Source: Euwallacea fornicatus (Eukaryota > Arthropoda > Insecta > Coleoptera > Curculionidae). Taken from it: DNA of 64,000 nt. The stretch lies in NCBI RefSeq assembly GCF_040115645.1, contig NC_089568.1, positions 62,001-126,000 of the forward strand, in the 5' to 3' direction. The position numbers and the translations under genes are program-made. Below, piece by piece: positions 10,741 to 22,319 of the stretch. The first letter of the stretch is position 1, and each line of letters starts with the position of its first letter. The notes below the pieces were generated by a model. It made no database searches, was not told where the DNA came from, and was given only the letters and a program-made list of their open reading frames with translations.

Positions 10741-12565
10741 TACGGGGTGTTCCTAATTATCGTGTACTGTTGGATAATGCTTTCTTTTATAAGGCAAAAT
10801 TTATGAAGGTATCACCACTTCCATAAGACACATATTTTAGATAGATATGTTTGGTCTAGTCCCTCCAGGATTATATAATCACACCAGGTTCGATGTATGG
10901 GTGTCTGGAGCGATGCTTGATATTTTTTTTTTGCGTCCTGATATAATAAGACACTCTTCTATTATCTGTCGGACCGTGCATATCAGAAATAGTTGATCAT
11001 TAGTAATAACAGTTTTTTTCTTTTAATCCCCATCACCGAAGATGTACATACGAAAGGGGGTAATTCTTTGGCTCATTTCACGACTAAAATGTCATATAAA
11101 CGTAGGATCGCGAAAGCTTCGTTACCAATCTACAGGGTGTTTAAATTTTAAAAAAAGTCAGGTTTTTCTTTACAGCTTCTGTAGTTTTTGAGATAGTTGG
11201 TTAAAATTTGTAATATAGTTTATGACGGAGAACTTACATCATTGATCAAGTCAAATAATTTTGTTAATCTATAGAATGATATTTTTTCAGTGGTCGGGGC
11301 CTCTTTTCTCTCTGACCATTTAGCAATGCGTGGATGGTAAATGCTACAATACACGATGACTTCTTAATTTTATTAATAAACTGTTTAAGATCTTGTAGTT
11401 TTTTCGTATCTACATCGGTTATTGAAAAAAAAAAAAACAAAAAAAAATGAATTTTTGGTCAGATTGTCAACATTTCCGGTAGATTGGACTTTCCAATGAT
11501 TTTTTGTATTCTTATTATAACGACTATACTGTAAATAGCGATAGAAGTTAAACGGTAATTTTTATTTATTTTTTCTAAGCACTCATTTACCAATACTTTT
11601 GTGACTTTTTGGAAAATACATAAAATATTATCTGAATCTGCAAACTTTAATTTTCATTTTTGATTATGTTTAGAATGACGTGTAAATTTTTTCGGTAATT
11701 AAAAAATGTATTTTTTAATAAGTAATCAACTTTTCCATATTACATTATACAAAAGTAGTCGTTAAGCAGCATAAATAAATAAATAATGTCAATGTTCAGT
11801 TAAAAGAAACAAATCAGTCTTCATAGAGACTGCAAGCAGTAAATGGAAAAGAATGAATTAAGGCACCATTCCTTTAATTGAGTTAATAAAAATATACAGT
11901 ATAAATGAAATATTAGAAATTTTGACTTTATGTGAACCTAAAAATTAAGTTATTCATTGCCAGCTGATTTGTGCTAAGCTCTTTACATGGATCTGTTTCA
12001 TCATCAAAATAATAATACACCTAAAACCTTAATAATGCTTAACGAAGCTTTATAATAGCCCATGAGTTTCATTTCACAGAAATGTGTATTTGACTTCAAT
12101 TTAAATTCTTTGTCAATTGTAGGTATAAAAATTTGCTGTGTAAAATTATAAAAATTACCGTTATCAAGGTAACATTGTTTTACCTTAATATGTATATTGC
12201 ACATTACACACCTATTACAAAACCTGATAATTTCAAAATCAAAATGAAAAGACTGAACTAATGCAAGAATAACATATGGATGGATGTTCTATTTCAAACT
12301 TCAAAACTTTACAATGTTGTTCTTTTGATTTTGTTCAATCACTTATTTAACAATATTTTTAAAGTTTACAATTATCAATATCCAACGTGACTATTTTCAC
12401 TTAAATATAAGCCAACTCCAACAAAAAGACTGTTCAGTCCTTATCAAGTGGCTAAAAGACCGTTTCAAGCAAAAAAAAAATGTATTCAACCCAAAAAAAA
12501 AGGTAAAATCTCATTCCCGAGAAATTTCAACCGCACAATTATCAGCTTTTTCAAATGAACCGTTA
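10741..12565. other. AT-rich stretch with isolated TIR-like words
   Basis: TACGGGGTGTTCC near 10740 and CTACAGGGTGTTTAAATT near 11131 resemble mariner ends; they may mark small non-autonomous elements. No coding region is recognisable. Confidence 0.35.
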
Positions 12566-12763
12566 ATTTTTTTTTTTTTTAATTATTATTATTATTTTTT
12601 TTTTTATAAGGTTCGTTTGCAGTATTTGCATGCCCACTTCTAACAGAACCCACTACAATTAAAACTAGTTTACATAACTAACGATCAATTTTGTTCTATC
12701 CTATTTTACTAGAGCTACATTGCTACTACTAAGTTATTCCCCTCGGGATCACTTATTGTTCGT

Positions 12764-15420
12764 TCACTTTACAAGTTCAAAAGGTTTCGTTCTTTTGAGT
12801 CTTCTAGTGCGATATTTCGCACTAAGAAGACCTGAGGCTTCTTTATTGACGTGGTTTTGAAGTCTGTTTTGATGCGAATCGGCAAACCTACCAATCACTT
12901 CCGAAATCATCTCAACCCCTAAATCGCGATGAAGATCACATATACGCACATACCACGGTGCATTCACGATAGACTTCAGTACTTCGTTTTGGAATCTTTG
13001 GATTATTTGGATGTTAGAAACGCTAGTACAGCCCCACAGTTGTATTCCATAGGTCCATACTGGTCTTAGAATTTGCTTGTATACCATAAGCTTGTTATAT
13101 GTTGATAGCTTGGAGTTACGGCCAAGTAGCCAATACGTTTTTCTGAATTTAATATTGAGTTCATTCCGTTTTTTCTTGATATCTTCCTTCCACCTGAGCT
13201 TAGTGTCCAGTGTCATACCAAGATATTTTGCGGTATTGCAATATGGAAGTTTCACGCCATTAATGAAGATTGGCTGGGGAATTATCTTTTTGTTTGTGAA
13301 ATTTATTTGTACTGACTTGGTTTCATTAAGTTTGATGCGCCATTTTTGGGTCCATGCGGCAACTTTGTTGACTGCGGATTCTAATTTTTTAGTTGAGTCT
13401 TTTACCGTCTCTGCTACTGCCAGGATCGCTGTGTCGTCAGCAAAGGTGGCTGTTGTGCTATACAGCGTTGTTGGAATATCACTGACAAAGAGAAGATATA
13501 GGACCGGTCCCAGCACACTCCCTTGGGGTACACCAGCTTTAGTCCCTTTTAGTTCTGAGTACGCATCCTCATATTTTACTCGGAAGTGTCGATCAGCTAG
13601 GTATGATTCTATGAGTTGATAGTATTGGCTGGGAACTTGTGTCTTTAGTTTGTGCAGTAAACCTTCGTGCCACACTTTATCGAATGCTTGTGCTACATCA
13701 ATGAAGACGGCTGCGCACACGCTTTGGTTTTCCAACGTCTCTTCGATTACATCTGTGATACGATGTACTTGATCAATTGTTGAATGGTCGTTTCTAAATC
13801 CAAACTGATGTGTAGGGAGTAGTTTTTTTGTTCAATGAATGGCTTAAGCCGCTTTAATATTATTTTCTCGAACAATTTAGACATAGTTGGTAATAGCGAT
13901 ATGGGTCTGTAGGATTCAACTTTGTTTGGGTCTTTTCCAGGCTTTGGCAACATGATCACCTCAGCCGTTTTCCATACACTTGGGACGTATTTCATCCGTA
14001 TGCAGGCGTTAAACAAATTAGTTAGTTTAACCAAAGACTTTCGTTGAAGGTGCTTTAAAATCTCGCCCGTTATAAGATCGTAGCCTGGTGCTTTTTTCGC
14101 ATTTAGATTGTATTTTATCTCTTCAAATAGTTCTTTGGGTGTTACTAATGGTATTTCTTTCGAGCAGTTGCTGTTTATAGCTTGTGGTAATATATTGTCT
14201 CCTGCATTTGGCTGGAATGTAGCTTCAAGATGTGTTGCAAACATATTGGCTTTTTCCACATTGCTTTGAGCCCATTTGCCATCTGGAGTTCGGATTGGAG
14301 GCACATGGGGTATGGGACGTTTAAGATATTTTGTAGCGTTCCACAACGAGTGATTTGGGTCATTATCCAGGGTCAGGTTTGAAAGAAATTCGTTTGTTAA
14401 CTCTTGTTTAATGCGTTTAGTTTCTTTAGTTAGTTGTTGAGTAGCTCTATTTAGTAGTTTTTTGTCTATGGGGCTCCTTGTCTGATGCCATCTTCTTCTA
14501 AGTTTTCGCTTTTCGGTAATCAGTTCGCAAATTTCCTTTGGATAGTTAAGACCATTTGTTCTTCTTTTGATAGTAGGAGTACTTTTCCAGGCGGTTTCTT
14601 GGATCGCTACAGTGAAGTTAACAATATCTTCTTCCAATTGTACCCACGTTTTAGGCTGTTTGGTTATGTTTATCTGGCTTTCCAATAGTTTGTTGAAGTA
14701 ATTCCAGTCCGTTTTTTTGTTGGTTAGTCTTTGCTGGTATTCCCTGGTGATAATGTGGTTACTAAGTGTTAGGTATATCGGAGAGTGATCCGATGACATG
14801 TCAAGGCCATTCTCAATCTTAATAACGTTCAGTGACACTCTTTTAATAATGAAGAAGTCAATTAAATCCGGTGTTTTATTGGGGTCAGTTGGCCAGTAGG
14901 TTGGTTGTCCATTGGATATAAAATGGCAGCCATAACCAGCAGCTGCTGTATATAGTTCTCGTCCTTTGGGAGTGATGAGCCTTGAACCCCATTGGGTATG
15001 TTTAGCGTTAAAGTCACCACCCATAATGAATTGTGTTTTTAGTTTTTTGAAAAGTGTCATGTATTGCTCTGTGGTGATGCTGTATTTCGGTGGAGAATAG
15101 ACAGCGCATACCTTTAGTTTTTGTTTGGTTGTCTCGATCGTAATAACAGTTGCTTGAATTTCCACTGTTTTGTGTTGTTGTTCTTCATAATGTTTGATGT
15201 TATTTTTGATAATAATAGCACTACCTCCTCGTGCTGTGTTGGCGGGATGTACTGTTTGATAGACTGAGTAATTTTTGAGTCTTATAAAGGATTCTGTGGT
15301 AAAATGAGTCTCGGATATGAGGCATATATCTATGTTCTCTGAATGTAATACTACCTGGAGTTCTTGTAGATGCTTCGCAAGTCCATTAGCATTCCATTCC
15401 ATTATACGTAGGGAGGCCAT
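12764..15420 (-). pseudogene. Jockey-1 ORF2: AP-endonuclease and reverse transcriptase
   Basis: Encodes the endonuclease that nicks target DNA and the polymerase that copies element RNA there. The first part (13747-15420) shows endonuclease motifs WNANGL, ISETH, GGDFNAKH and SSDHSP, then RT blocks starting at KAPGYD and SYRPISLLP. The second part (12764-13735) shows FIDVAQAFDKVWH, GVPQGSVLGP and FADDTAIL with the catalytic Asp pair, then a C-terminal Cys/His-poor domain. The two parts are in different frames; the shift falls at a run of seven T at 13823-13829 (plus strand). ORF2 starts six bases after the ORF1 stop. Otherwise the gene looks intact. Confidence 0.9.
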
Positions 15421-16066
15421 TAATCGTTATTTTATTTTAAGGGTGCTCTCGATTTTGTTGAGACGCAGATCTTGGTTTTTTAATAGTTCCAGTATTTGGT
15501 CTAATCTATCTTCATTGGTTTTCGGTTCTTGGGTTCCTGAGGATTTCCTTTTCATCAACACTTGGCTATGTGATTCATAGCTTTCCTTGTTTTCCTTCCT
15601 TCCAGACACCTTCTGGTTAGATGTTTTTGCCATTATAGCTTCTTTTGCTACTGATTGGGTTTTGTTTTTATTTCCTCTTAGTTTTTGAAGTTCTTTAATA
15701 ACTTCACATCCTCTGTAACTCACAGGGTGATTTTTACCGCAGTGACAGCATTTTGGTGCAATATTTTCCGGTTTTTTGCATTCAGATGTGAGGTGAGAGC
15801 CAGCGCACTTAACACATCTAGGGGTTTTGTTGCAATAGTTCTTTGTGTGTCCAAACGATTGGCATGTTTTACATTGTGGTATTAGTTTATTGGTTTTTAG
15901 TGGTTCTACAGTAACATTAGTGTTGCAGACTGTTTTAATGTCATATATTTTCTTTACATTTTCATTGTTTGAAAAGGCTACAATGAATATGTCAAGAGGT
16001 TCTTTAGTTTTCCATTTCAGTTTTAGCGTCGCATTCTTGTGTTGGAGTCTTAAGGGAAAAAGCTTC

Positions 16067-16598
16067 TGACACCAGGTATTCTTTTGTACGTGGATACCGC
16101 CACGTCAAATCAGGACGATGGTCGAGACAAAACACTACCGTAACGTCAAAAAGTCTATATTTTAAAAATCTGTGATAACTATTCTGTATTAGGCGCGTTC
16201 GAATCTCTAGTATTGACTAATGATTTTTTCCAAAAAAAAGGGGCAGGGAAAAAACGAGCAGAATTTGGTTTCAGCCCATTTTGTTCTAGTCGACCAATCA
16301 GAACACAGGTTTGGTAGATTCCCACGAGCTTAGGATTTTTAGATTGAATAACAAACAGACCTTAAAAGGTTTTTGCAATTAACGTCTTAACACATGTGAT
16401 TCTGCGAAGGGCCAAATTACTGATAGGGACTGGTGAGTGGCGACAGAGTTACGGTGTGTTAAGTGTACTCGAGAATATTTTTACCTAATGGTTCTCACGG
16501 TCAAACCAGAACATCCCTTAAGTTGAGCGATTTATGTATATTGATTATCGCTTCGTTTGAGATGAGACATAGCAGATGATTTGGACGGGTATCCAACA
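16067..16598. repeat. Solo LTR inside jockey-1 ORF1
   Basis: Begins TGACACC and ends CCAACA, so it has TG...CA ends. It is flanked by CTTC (16063-16066) and CTTG (16599-16602), probably a 4-bp target duplication with one change. The jockey gag frame is continuous across the site when the block and one flank are ignored, which fixes both edges. Family unknown; gypsy-like elements often make 4-bp duplications. No coding capacity. Confidence 0.7.
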
Positions 16599-16965
16599 CT
16601 TGGCTACAAATCCCTGTTCGTTTAGGTTATTTATAATATTTTTAGGTTGGAATGAGTGGTGCAGGTTCTTTATCATTACTTTAATATCCCTATTTTGTTT
16701 GTTTTCGTAAGAGTACCATGCAAGGCCCCGAGTTTTGAGCTCATTCGTTAAAACCCTATAGCAATCCTCGTTCAAAACGTTTATTTTAACTGTATCCCTG
16801 TTTAGTAGTTTTGTTTGAAAGTTCTCGCTGCCGATAATTTGGCCAGTACTTGCACATAGCTCTTCCTGGTTTTTAATTCCTGATAGTATAATTGGCGGGG
16901 GTTTATGAATTCGTTTTTGTTGCTGCCGCTCTGGTTGCTTATTTAAATTTGTTAGTTTTATTATT

Positions 16966-17423
16966 ATTTTTTTTTTTTTCTTTAATTTTTCCTTTTACAA
17001 TCTGTCACTTTTGTAGTTGCGACAATAAGTAAAACTGTGATTCGAAAGCAACGTGACACTGTGAGTAATTTACATTAAAACACCCATTTTTGAGTTACAT
17101 GACAGTAATCTAGAAAATCCGGATATAACTAGCCATACAGGAGTTTCTATTTTACAGTAGCATTGGTTGATCTGCAAATCTAACGTTTATGTCCTGGGGG
17201 TAGAATCTTCGTAACCTCCTTGTTATAAGTGGGTCAAGAAGGTTGGTAGCAAGATTGTTTGGGTGGTTTGATAATCTATTTTGGTATCGAGTTGCGAATC
17301 GATGAATTTCTTCACTTACAGTTGGTGTGTTCAAATCGTTGTGGATCGTGTAGTTAGAAACGTACCAAGGGGCATTTGTTATTACTCGAAGAAGTTTTGA
17401 TTGAAAACGTTGGAGTATATTTA
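16966..17423 (-). mobile_element. 5'-truncated jockey insertion with 16-bp TSD (jockey-2)
   Basis: Flanked by identical 16-bp copies TGTTAGTTTTATTATT at 16950-16965 and 17424-17439. On the minus strand it carries only the last part of a jockey reverse transcriptase (residues like NTPTVSEEIHRFATRYQNRL near 17270-17330), a short 3' UTR and an A-tail at 16966-16981. The protein resembles jockey-3 (49121-49996) more than jockey-1. This is a textbook dead-on-arrival LINE insertion. Confidence 0.9.
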
Positions 17424-17922
17424 TGTTAGTTTTATTATTGGGGTTGAATCAGTTTTAGTTCTTTTTCTTTTTTTGACTTTCGTTCTGATCCACTCTGTCT
17501 CCCTGGCAAGTTCTTCCTCATCTGTTCGGTATTCAATGGGAGCAATATCCTCTTGAGAGCTGAACGATAATTTTTGTTTCTTGTTCTTCTCTTCCAATCT
17601 TGCTTTCAGATTGTGTATCTCCAATTGTAATTGGGTAATTGCTTGTTGTAGTTGTTTATTATTCTGCACTTGCTCCTGCCAAGCGTCATAATAGTTTGAA
17701 ACATTACTACCTTCATTTAATTCATTTTGTCCTAACGGGGATCTCCTAATTTTGGGTGCTTTTTTAAATGGTTCCTGGTTAGCCATCTTTATGGCAATTG
17801 GTTGAGTTTATTTTATTTTAAATATTTTAAGTATTTTATATTTTAAATTTTATATACGATTGCTTACGGTCTTAACCGCAATACCACCTCGTATTGGGAG
17901 TGGTATTTCATCTATGTTTATA

Positions 17923-19437
17923 CAGGGTGGTCCACTTTTTTGTAGCAGGATTTTAACAGTCGATAGACAAACTTATTTTAAGAAGAAAAGTTCATATCAA
18001 CATAGGCTCATAAATGCTTCGTCTTAAAAATACCGAGCGTTGAAAACTTAAGAAATATTCGATTATTTTTTTATAATACTCCAACCTCTGGAGATATTTA
18101 AACAAAATTTGGTGTACAGCATCACATTGTATAGTGCCATATTCAGTAATAATATTACGGCCTACGAGCAACTAGTCTCGGAGTTGTAGGATTTTACTAT
18201 CATAAAATTCAATAAATTACTAATACGGTCCTGTCTAAAGTCAAATTTTAATTTTGTTCCTAAATGAGTAATTCATTTTCTACAAAAAATGTCTCTTGAC
18301 ATTTTTTCGTATCTGGCTCTGTTGCGTAACAAATTTGTATTCTTTCATTAGATAAAACATAATTTTAATTAAAAACATTATTTAAATAGAAACAATTTTT
18401 TAAAAAGAGCTACAAAAATTCACTTAATTTAAAGTATGTGTTCAAAATATGAACCGTTTTGTTGCACACATAATTCACATCGACGTCTAATAGATCGGAG
18501 AACCCCAATTAAATTATGATTTCTCAATTCAATGCACGCATCTCTAATGCGGCCAATAAGTTCTTCCCTTGTTGTCATAGGAGTTGCATACACTTGTTCT
18601 TTTAAAAATCCCCATACAAAAAAGTCCAACGGGGTTAGGTCGGGGGAACGTGGAGGCCAAGCGACAGGCCCCATTCGTCCAATCCATCTTCCCGGAAAAT
18701 TATGGTTCAACCAGTTCCTTACATTTCTATGAAAATGAGCTGGGCAACCGTCAAGTTGGAACCAACCCATTAATCTCAAATTCAGCGGAATTTCTTCCAA
18801 CATATTATGCATTTCTGTATTTAAGAACTGCAAAAAATTTTCTCTATTTATGCGTTCTGGCAGAAAATATGGGCCGAACACTTGATTGCTGTTAACTCCA
18901 ATCCATACATTTACACTAAATTCTGCCTGAAAATTTCTTGGTCGAATTGCATGTGAGTTTTCGTGTGCCCACACATGCTGATTATGAACATTTACGACAC
19001 CTCTACGAGTAAAGCACGATTCGTCAGTCCACAATATGTTGTTTAATAAATTTTCATTCTGTTCAATGGAGTTAAGAACCCATCGACAAAAAACTAACCT
19101 TTGTTCTTCATCTCCTTCATGTAAACCTTGTACATATTGCAAGTGATAAGCATGTTTGTGATCTTTTTTCAAAACCCTAAGAATTTTAGATCTAGCAACA
19201 CCAAGGGTGACCGACATTTTTCGGCTACTTGTTGTCGGATCCCTATCAAATTCACAAAGAATCTGATTGTTGATTCTCTCTTGCCGGATATTATTTCTGT
19301 TTTGTCGTTCGTCGTGTCTAATATTCAGTCCATAAGCTGCAAATTGTCGGTGAATGTTCACAAACACTGAAGGATGCGGATGGCGTCTATGAGGAAATTT
19401 TCTTCTGTACTCCATTGCTGCTTGTACTTATATTATA
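17923..19437 (-). mobile_element. DD41D mariner-like element, 5' part lost
   Basis: The left end reads CAGGGTGGTCCACTTTTTTG after TA at 17921-17922. The transposase is read on the minus strand. The other end is missing because another element starts at TA 19438-19439. The transposase therefore lacks the very start of its DNA-binding domain. Confidence 0.75.
18429..19415 (-). CDS. DD41D mariner-like transposase, N-terminally truncated
   Basis: Cut-and-paste transposase. The 328-codon frame is uninterrupted. It begins inside the helix-turn-helix region (RRHPHPSVFVNIHRQF), then has a second HTH-like region, and the DDD core: Asp131 in LWTDESCF, Asp222 in WFQLDGCPAH and Asp264 in SPDLTPLDFF. There are 41 residues between the second and third Asp, the spacing of the rosa-like DD41D group reported in insects. 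The frame continues upstream of its first ATG as far as the junction at 19437, so the original start codon is lost and the gene is probably not functional. Confidence 0.85.
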   Translation of the reverse strand: MEYRRKFPHRRHPHPSVFVNIHRQFAAYGLNIRHDERQNRNNIRQERINNQILCEFDRDPTTSSRKMSVTLGVARSKILRVLKKDHKHAYHLQYVQGLHEGDEEQRLVFCRWVLNSIEQNENLLNNILWTDESCFTRRGVVNVHNQHVWAHENSHAIRPRNFQAEFSVNVWIGVNSNQVFGPYFLPERINRENFLQFLNTEMHNMLEEIPLNLRLMGWFQLDGCPAHFHRNVRNWLNHNFPGRWIGRMGPVAWPPRSPDLTPLDFFVWGFLKEQVYATPMTTREELIGRIRDACIELRNHNLIGVLRSIRRRCELCVQQNGSYFEHIL

Positions 19438-19439
19438 TA

Positions 19440-20370
19440 CAGGGTGTTTGGTTCACCGATACATATCCGAAAGGGGGTGGTAGGTGCGATGATTTGGAAT
19501 GTATTGAACCATATATACTATTATACAAAGTGTTACGCATTTCGAGATATCGTCATTTTTCCAAATTTTACCATTTTCGCTGTTTACTTCCATATAAGTT
19601 AAAATAAAAATTTAGCTGAATGTTCGATCTGGCTCTACCTTTTTTCACATAAACTTGAATATGTATTTTATTGATATCAAACATCTAATGAAGTCTACAT
19701 ATTAAAAAAAAAATAATGTAGCCTTTTAAAGTTCGAAAAAGAAATTTCTTAAATATCAAACCTTGACTTTGTAAGCGAATACAAGAAAAGGTGCAAATGA
19801 AAGAGACGTTCAAATATCTCTAAAAACTTATTGAACTAATGCTCTTTCGAATGATATATTGAAAGACTCAGATTTAATGTCGCATAAGATATTTAATTAA
19901 AAAAAAATTAAAAATGCGGATATGGCGATTTAACAATATGAATAAAAATTAATTAGTAATTATTATTTATACATTAATTATACTATTTATTTAAGATTAA
20001 TTATTATGCTCGAAATGAGATCCACCATTTCTGATACAACATCGGCATCTTCGTCGCATCTCTGTGGTGGTTACTCCTAGCTTCATTTCAACCTTCATGA
20101 CTTTTGCTGCCCTATTAATTTTTTGAATGAGATGGTCTCGATCGTGAATTTCTTCATTGTATACCAGTTCCTTCATTCTTCCCCAGATATGATAATCTAC
20201 TGGGGTCAGATCCGGAGATCTAGCAGGCCATAATATTGGTCCGTAAAAAAAATAATATAAAAATAAAATAAAATATCTGGTAAGCCATGATACTGGGTTG
20301 CTTAGTAACTCTGCCATACATAAAAAGTATATCAGCATATTCAACATTTGAATATGCAGCCATTAATCTA
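19440..20370 (-). mobile_element. Second mariner-like element, truncated at its 5' side
   Basis: The left end reads CAGGGTGTTTGGTTCACCG after TA 19438-19439, inside the N-terminus of the DD41D transposase. About 550 bp of AT-rich 3' sequence precede the coding remnant at 19997-20250. The right boundary is vague; coding similarity stops at about 20250 and BEL gag starts by about 20600. Confidence 0.6.
19997..20250 (-). pseudogene. C-terminal fragment of a DD4xD transposase
   Basis: Holds LWPARSPDLTPVDYHIWG with the third catalytic Asp, then an ELVYNEEI-type helix segment and a typical ending NGGSHFEH before the stop. The first two catalytic positions are absent; upstream of 20250 the frame turns into low-complexity AT-rich sequence. 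Confidence 0.75.
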
Positions 20371-20574
20371 AATCGTTAAAAATGAAATATCACAGTATTA
20401 TACGAAATAAAATACATCGATTGACCACTAAAAAAATTTTGAATAAAACACTGTCTGTCATATCTCGTTACTAATACAAAGTATATATATACTTGTATTT
20501 ATCACTAACTGTAAACACCACTATCGCTGCTGCGTGAACACGTCTACTCGCATCGACGGAGTATTTAAAATCCA

Positions 20575-21210
20575 TATAGACACGAATGATCTATTTGAGT
20601 GGGATATTCATAGCGTTGTTTGAGAATAGCATAAGCGTTGGCAAAGTTGTCTTTTGTAACCTCTAGAGAATCAATCAGTTACAAAGGTTCGTCCCTTACG
20701 AATGATTTCAAGTAAAAGAGTTTTTGCACGTTTGTGAGTGAAGCGTTGTTGACTATAAGCGCTTGAAACAAGTCTGAAAAGTACGTCCACTCAGTGAACT
20801 CTCCTTTAAAGAAGGGGATAGAGATTTCTGGTAATCGAATACCGGTGTGTTGGTTTGTTCTATGCGGAGCTGAAACTTCCGTCCGCAAATTGGACAGTGA
20901 ACACCGAACTGTCTGACTTTCTTAAGCTCGCTCGATGCACGTCTCAAGTTGCGCTAAAATGTGAAGAAATTTGTCTTCCCACTCAAACCTATCTTCGGTG
21001 TCAAGAATAGCATCATCTTCAATCGTAAGATCCTCAATTGCATCCTGAACTGTCATATATCACTCAAACGTGTCTTTTATTCTGTCCCTGCGGACTTTGA
21101 AGGGAGCAATATCGCTTTCGAAATGTTTATGTTCTTCCATTCAATTGAGAATCCGGGTTATTGATGCCTTAGCAGTTGTATGCTGCCTTATTAGTGTTGT
21201 GTAAGACATC
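20575..21210 (-). pseudogene. BEL/Pao gag remnant
   Basis: Minus-strand frames, with several stops and shifts, start near 21210 and include the block IRLPEISIPFFKGEFTEW followed by a FQALIVNNASLTNVQKLFYL-like block near 20700-20830. This pair is typical of Pao gag (the DUF1759 region). It lies 3' of the leader and LTR at 21211-22295 as expected for a 5' end. The gag is cut off near 20575-20600 and no pol follows on this side. Confidence 0.75.
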
Positions 21211-21709
21211 GTCGTGAAATATAAATAGAATATACTAAGAGTTGCTAAATGAATTAAGCTTAACAGGTGGGTTCTACTTATACTGATGTCCCTGAGACGT
21301 CACGTCGCGTCACGACGGCCATGTCTTCTTCTACATTGCACACAGCTTTCCTTAAGGGGCACTGTCCTGTAATGCACTAATACACTGAGCACTGCACTAG
21401 CACAAATACTTGGACGGCGTTAAGATGATTTGTGTTTGACTAATGAGGGATATTCAATGCGTTAACAGCACAAGCTCGGTGGAGCACTTGAGGTTTGAAC
21501 CTTTGGATTTCTGAAATATCCGGCTCGAAGGACCAAATGTTTCGATCAGGGGCATCCTGAGTTCCTGCCTAACAGTAGTGACTGCCTTACTAGGCACCCA
21601 CAGAGGAATCCAAATACGCTAGCGGGGTTTCGTAATTGAGTCGAAGGACCAAACGGGCTACAGTCATAAAATAATGGAGTTCCAAAGGTTCAAGGGGGTA
21701 TAGAAACTT
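21211..21709 (-). other. BEL 5' leader between LTR and gag
   Basis: Contains the sequence TTTGGTCCTTCGAGCCGGAT (near 21515-21535, minus strand), which sits in this position in many BEL/Pao elements. Its LTR-proximal half matches the leader at 2773-2950. Confidence 0.6.
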
Positions 21710-22295
21710 TGTTACACGAATCACATTAAATTTAATCACAAACTAATTAAAATACAGGATTGAGTGGTGATTAAATTATTAACAATAATGCCCGTATATA
21801 GATTTCTATTGCGACGAGAGCGTGAGAAGTTCGTAAAGCTCTGTGGTTTAACTTATGAAATTGAGAGAGGAGAGAAGTTGCTGTTAACGCGACGAGGTGA
21901 GAAACGGTTCTGTTCTTTGCTCCAAGAGGAGTGATTCTCCTTCCCGAAAAATGCCGGTCTCCAAGTCTGGTTGTTCCCACAATTTCGTGGGAAAATCACC
22001 ACCTTGATGTTTTCACATCATTGCTTTATCGCTAACACCCTCTGTTTCTTATCCACTTTGCGAGTTTGTTGCGACATTCCATCCTAATTTACTGCGGCCC
22101 TTTATCTATTTTACGATTTGCACTTCATATATCAGGGTGGAAATAAACCAGATGAAAGGTGATTAGCGCGGTATCCATGGTTTGGCACTTAATGGTATGT
22201 CGAGTTTTGGGTTTTGTTTTCCAGCTATTGTTATTTATTGTCCAGATGTTAGGGCATTTCGTGAGAGCGATCTTTATGTTGGAGTTTCTCCAACA
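21710..22295 (-). repeat. BEL/Pao LTR, 586 bp
   Basis: On the minus strand it starts TGTTGGAG and ends CGTGTAACA, with the same 19-bp terminal palindrome as the LTR at 2502-2772. It is preceded by BEL pol coding sequence that breaks off within the RNase H region, and followed by a BEL leader and gag. So it is either the 5' LTR of a second BEL element inserted into an older pol gene, or the product of a deletion between two copies. Confidence 0.75.
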
Positions 22296-22319
22296 GTATC
22301 CATTAGTTTGCCTAACAAG

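Larger units (their letters stand above)
15425..17786 (-). pseudogene. Jockey-1 ORF1 (gag-like), split by two insertions
   Basis: Nucleic-acid-binding protein of the jockey particle. The N-terminal part (17424-17786) has a predicted coiled coil (Gln/Leu/Glu-rich, residues about 35-70) and a basic stretch. The middle part (16603-16965) has the KPPPIILSG-type segment and an RNA-recognition-like region. The C-terminal part (15425-16066) has three zinc knuckles: CKTCQSFGHTKNYC, CVKCAGSHLTSEC and CCHCGKNHPVSYRGC. All three parts are in a single frame once the two inserts and one copy of each target duplication are ignored, so ORF1 (roughly 450 codons) was intact when the inserts arrived. Confidence 0.85.
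12566..17922 (-). mobile_element. Jockey-clade non-LTR retrotransposon, nearly full length (jockey-1)
   Basis: Minus-strand LINE with a gag-like ORF1 with zinc knuckles, an ORF2 with endonuclease and reverse transcriptase, and a 3' tail at 12566-12610 made of A-runs and TAA repeats. It moved by target-primed reverse transcription. It is interrupted by an LTR (16067-16598) and by a truncated jockey (16966-17423). The 5' end lies between the ORF1 start at 17786 and the mariner-type end at 17923; the exact start and the target duplication were not found. Confidence 0.85.

Noticed and set aside
13077..13619. 180-codon plus-strand frame within the jockey ORF2 region
   Set aside because: It is antisense to the RT block containing FADDTAIL and has no recognisable motif.
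16960..16985. A/T-rich run taken at first as part of the jockey-1 UTR
   Set aside because: It is the A-tail of the separate jockey-2 insertion, shown by the 16-bp duplication on both sides.
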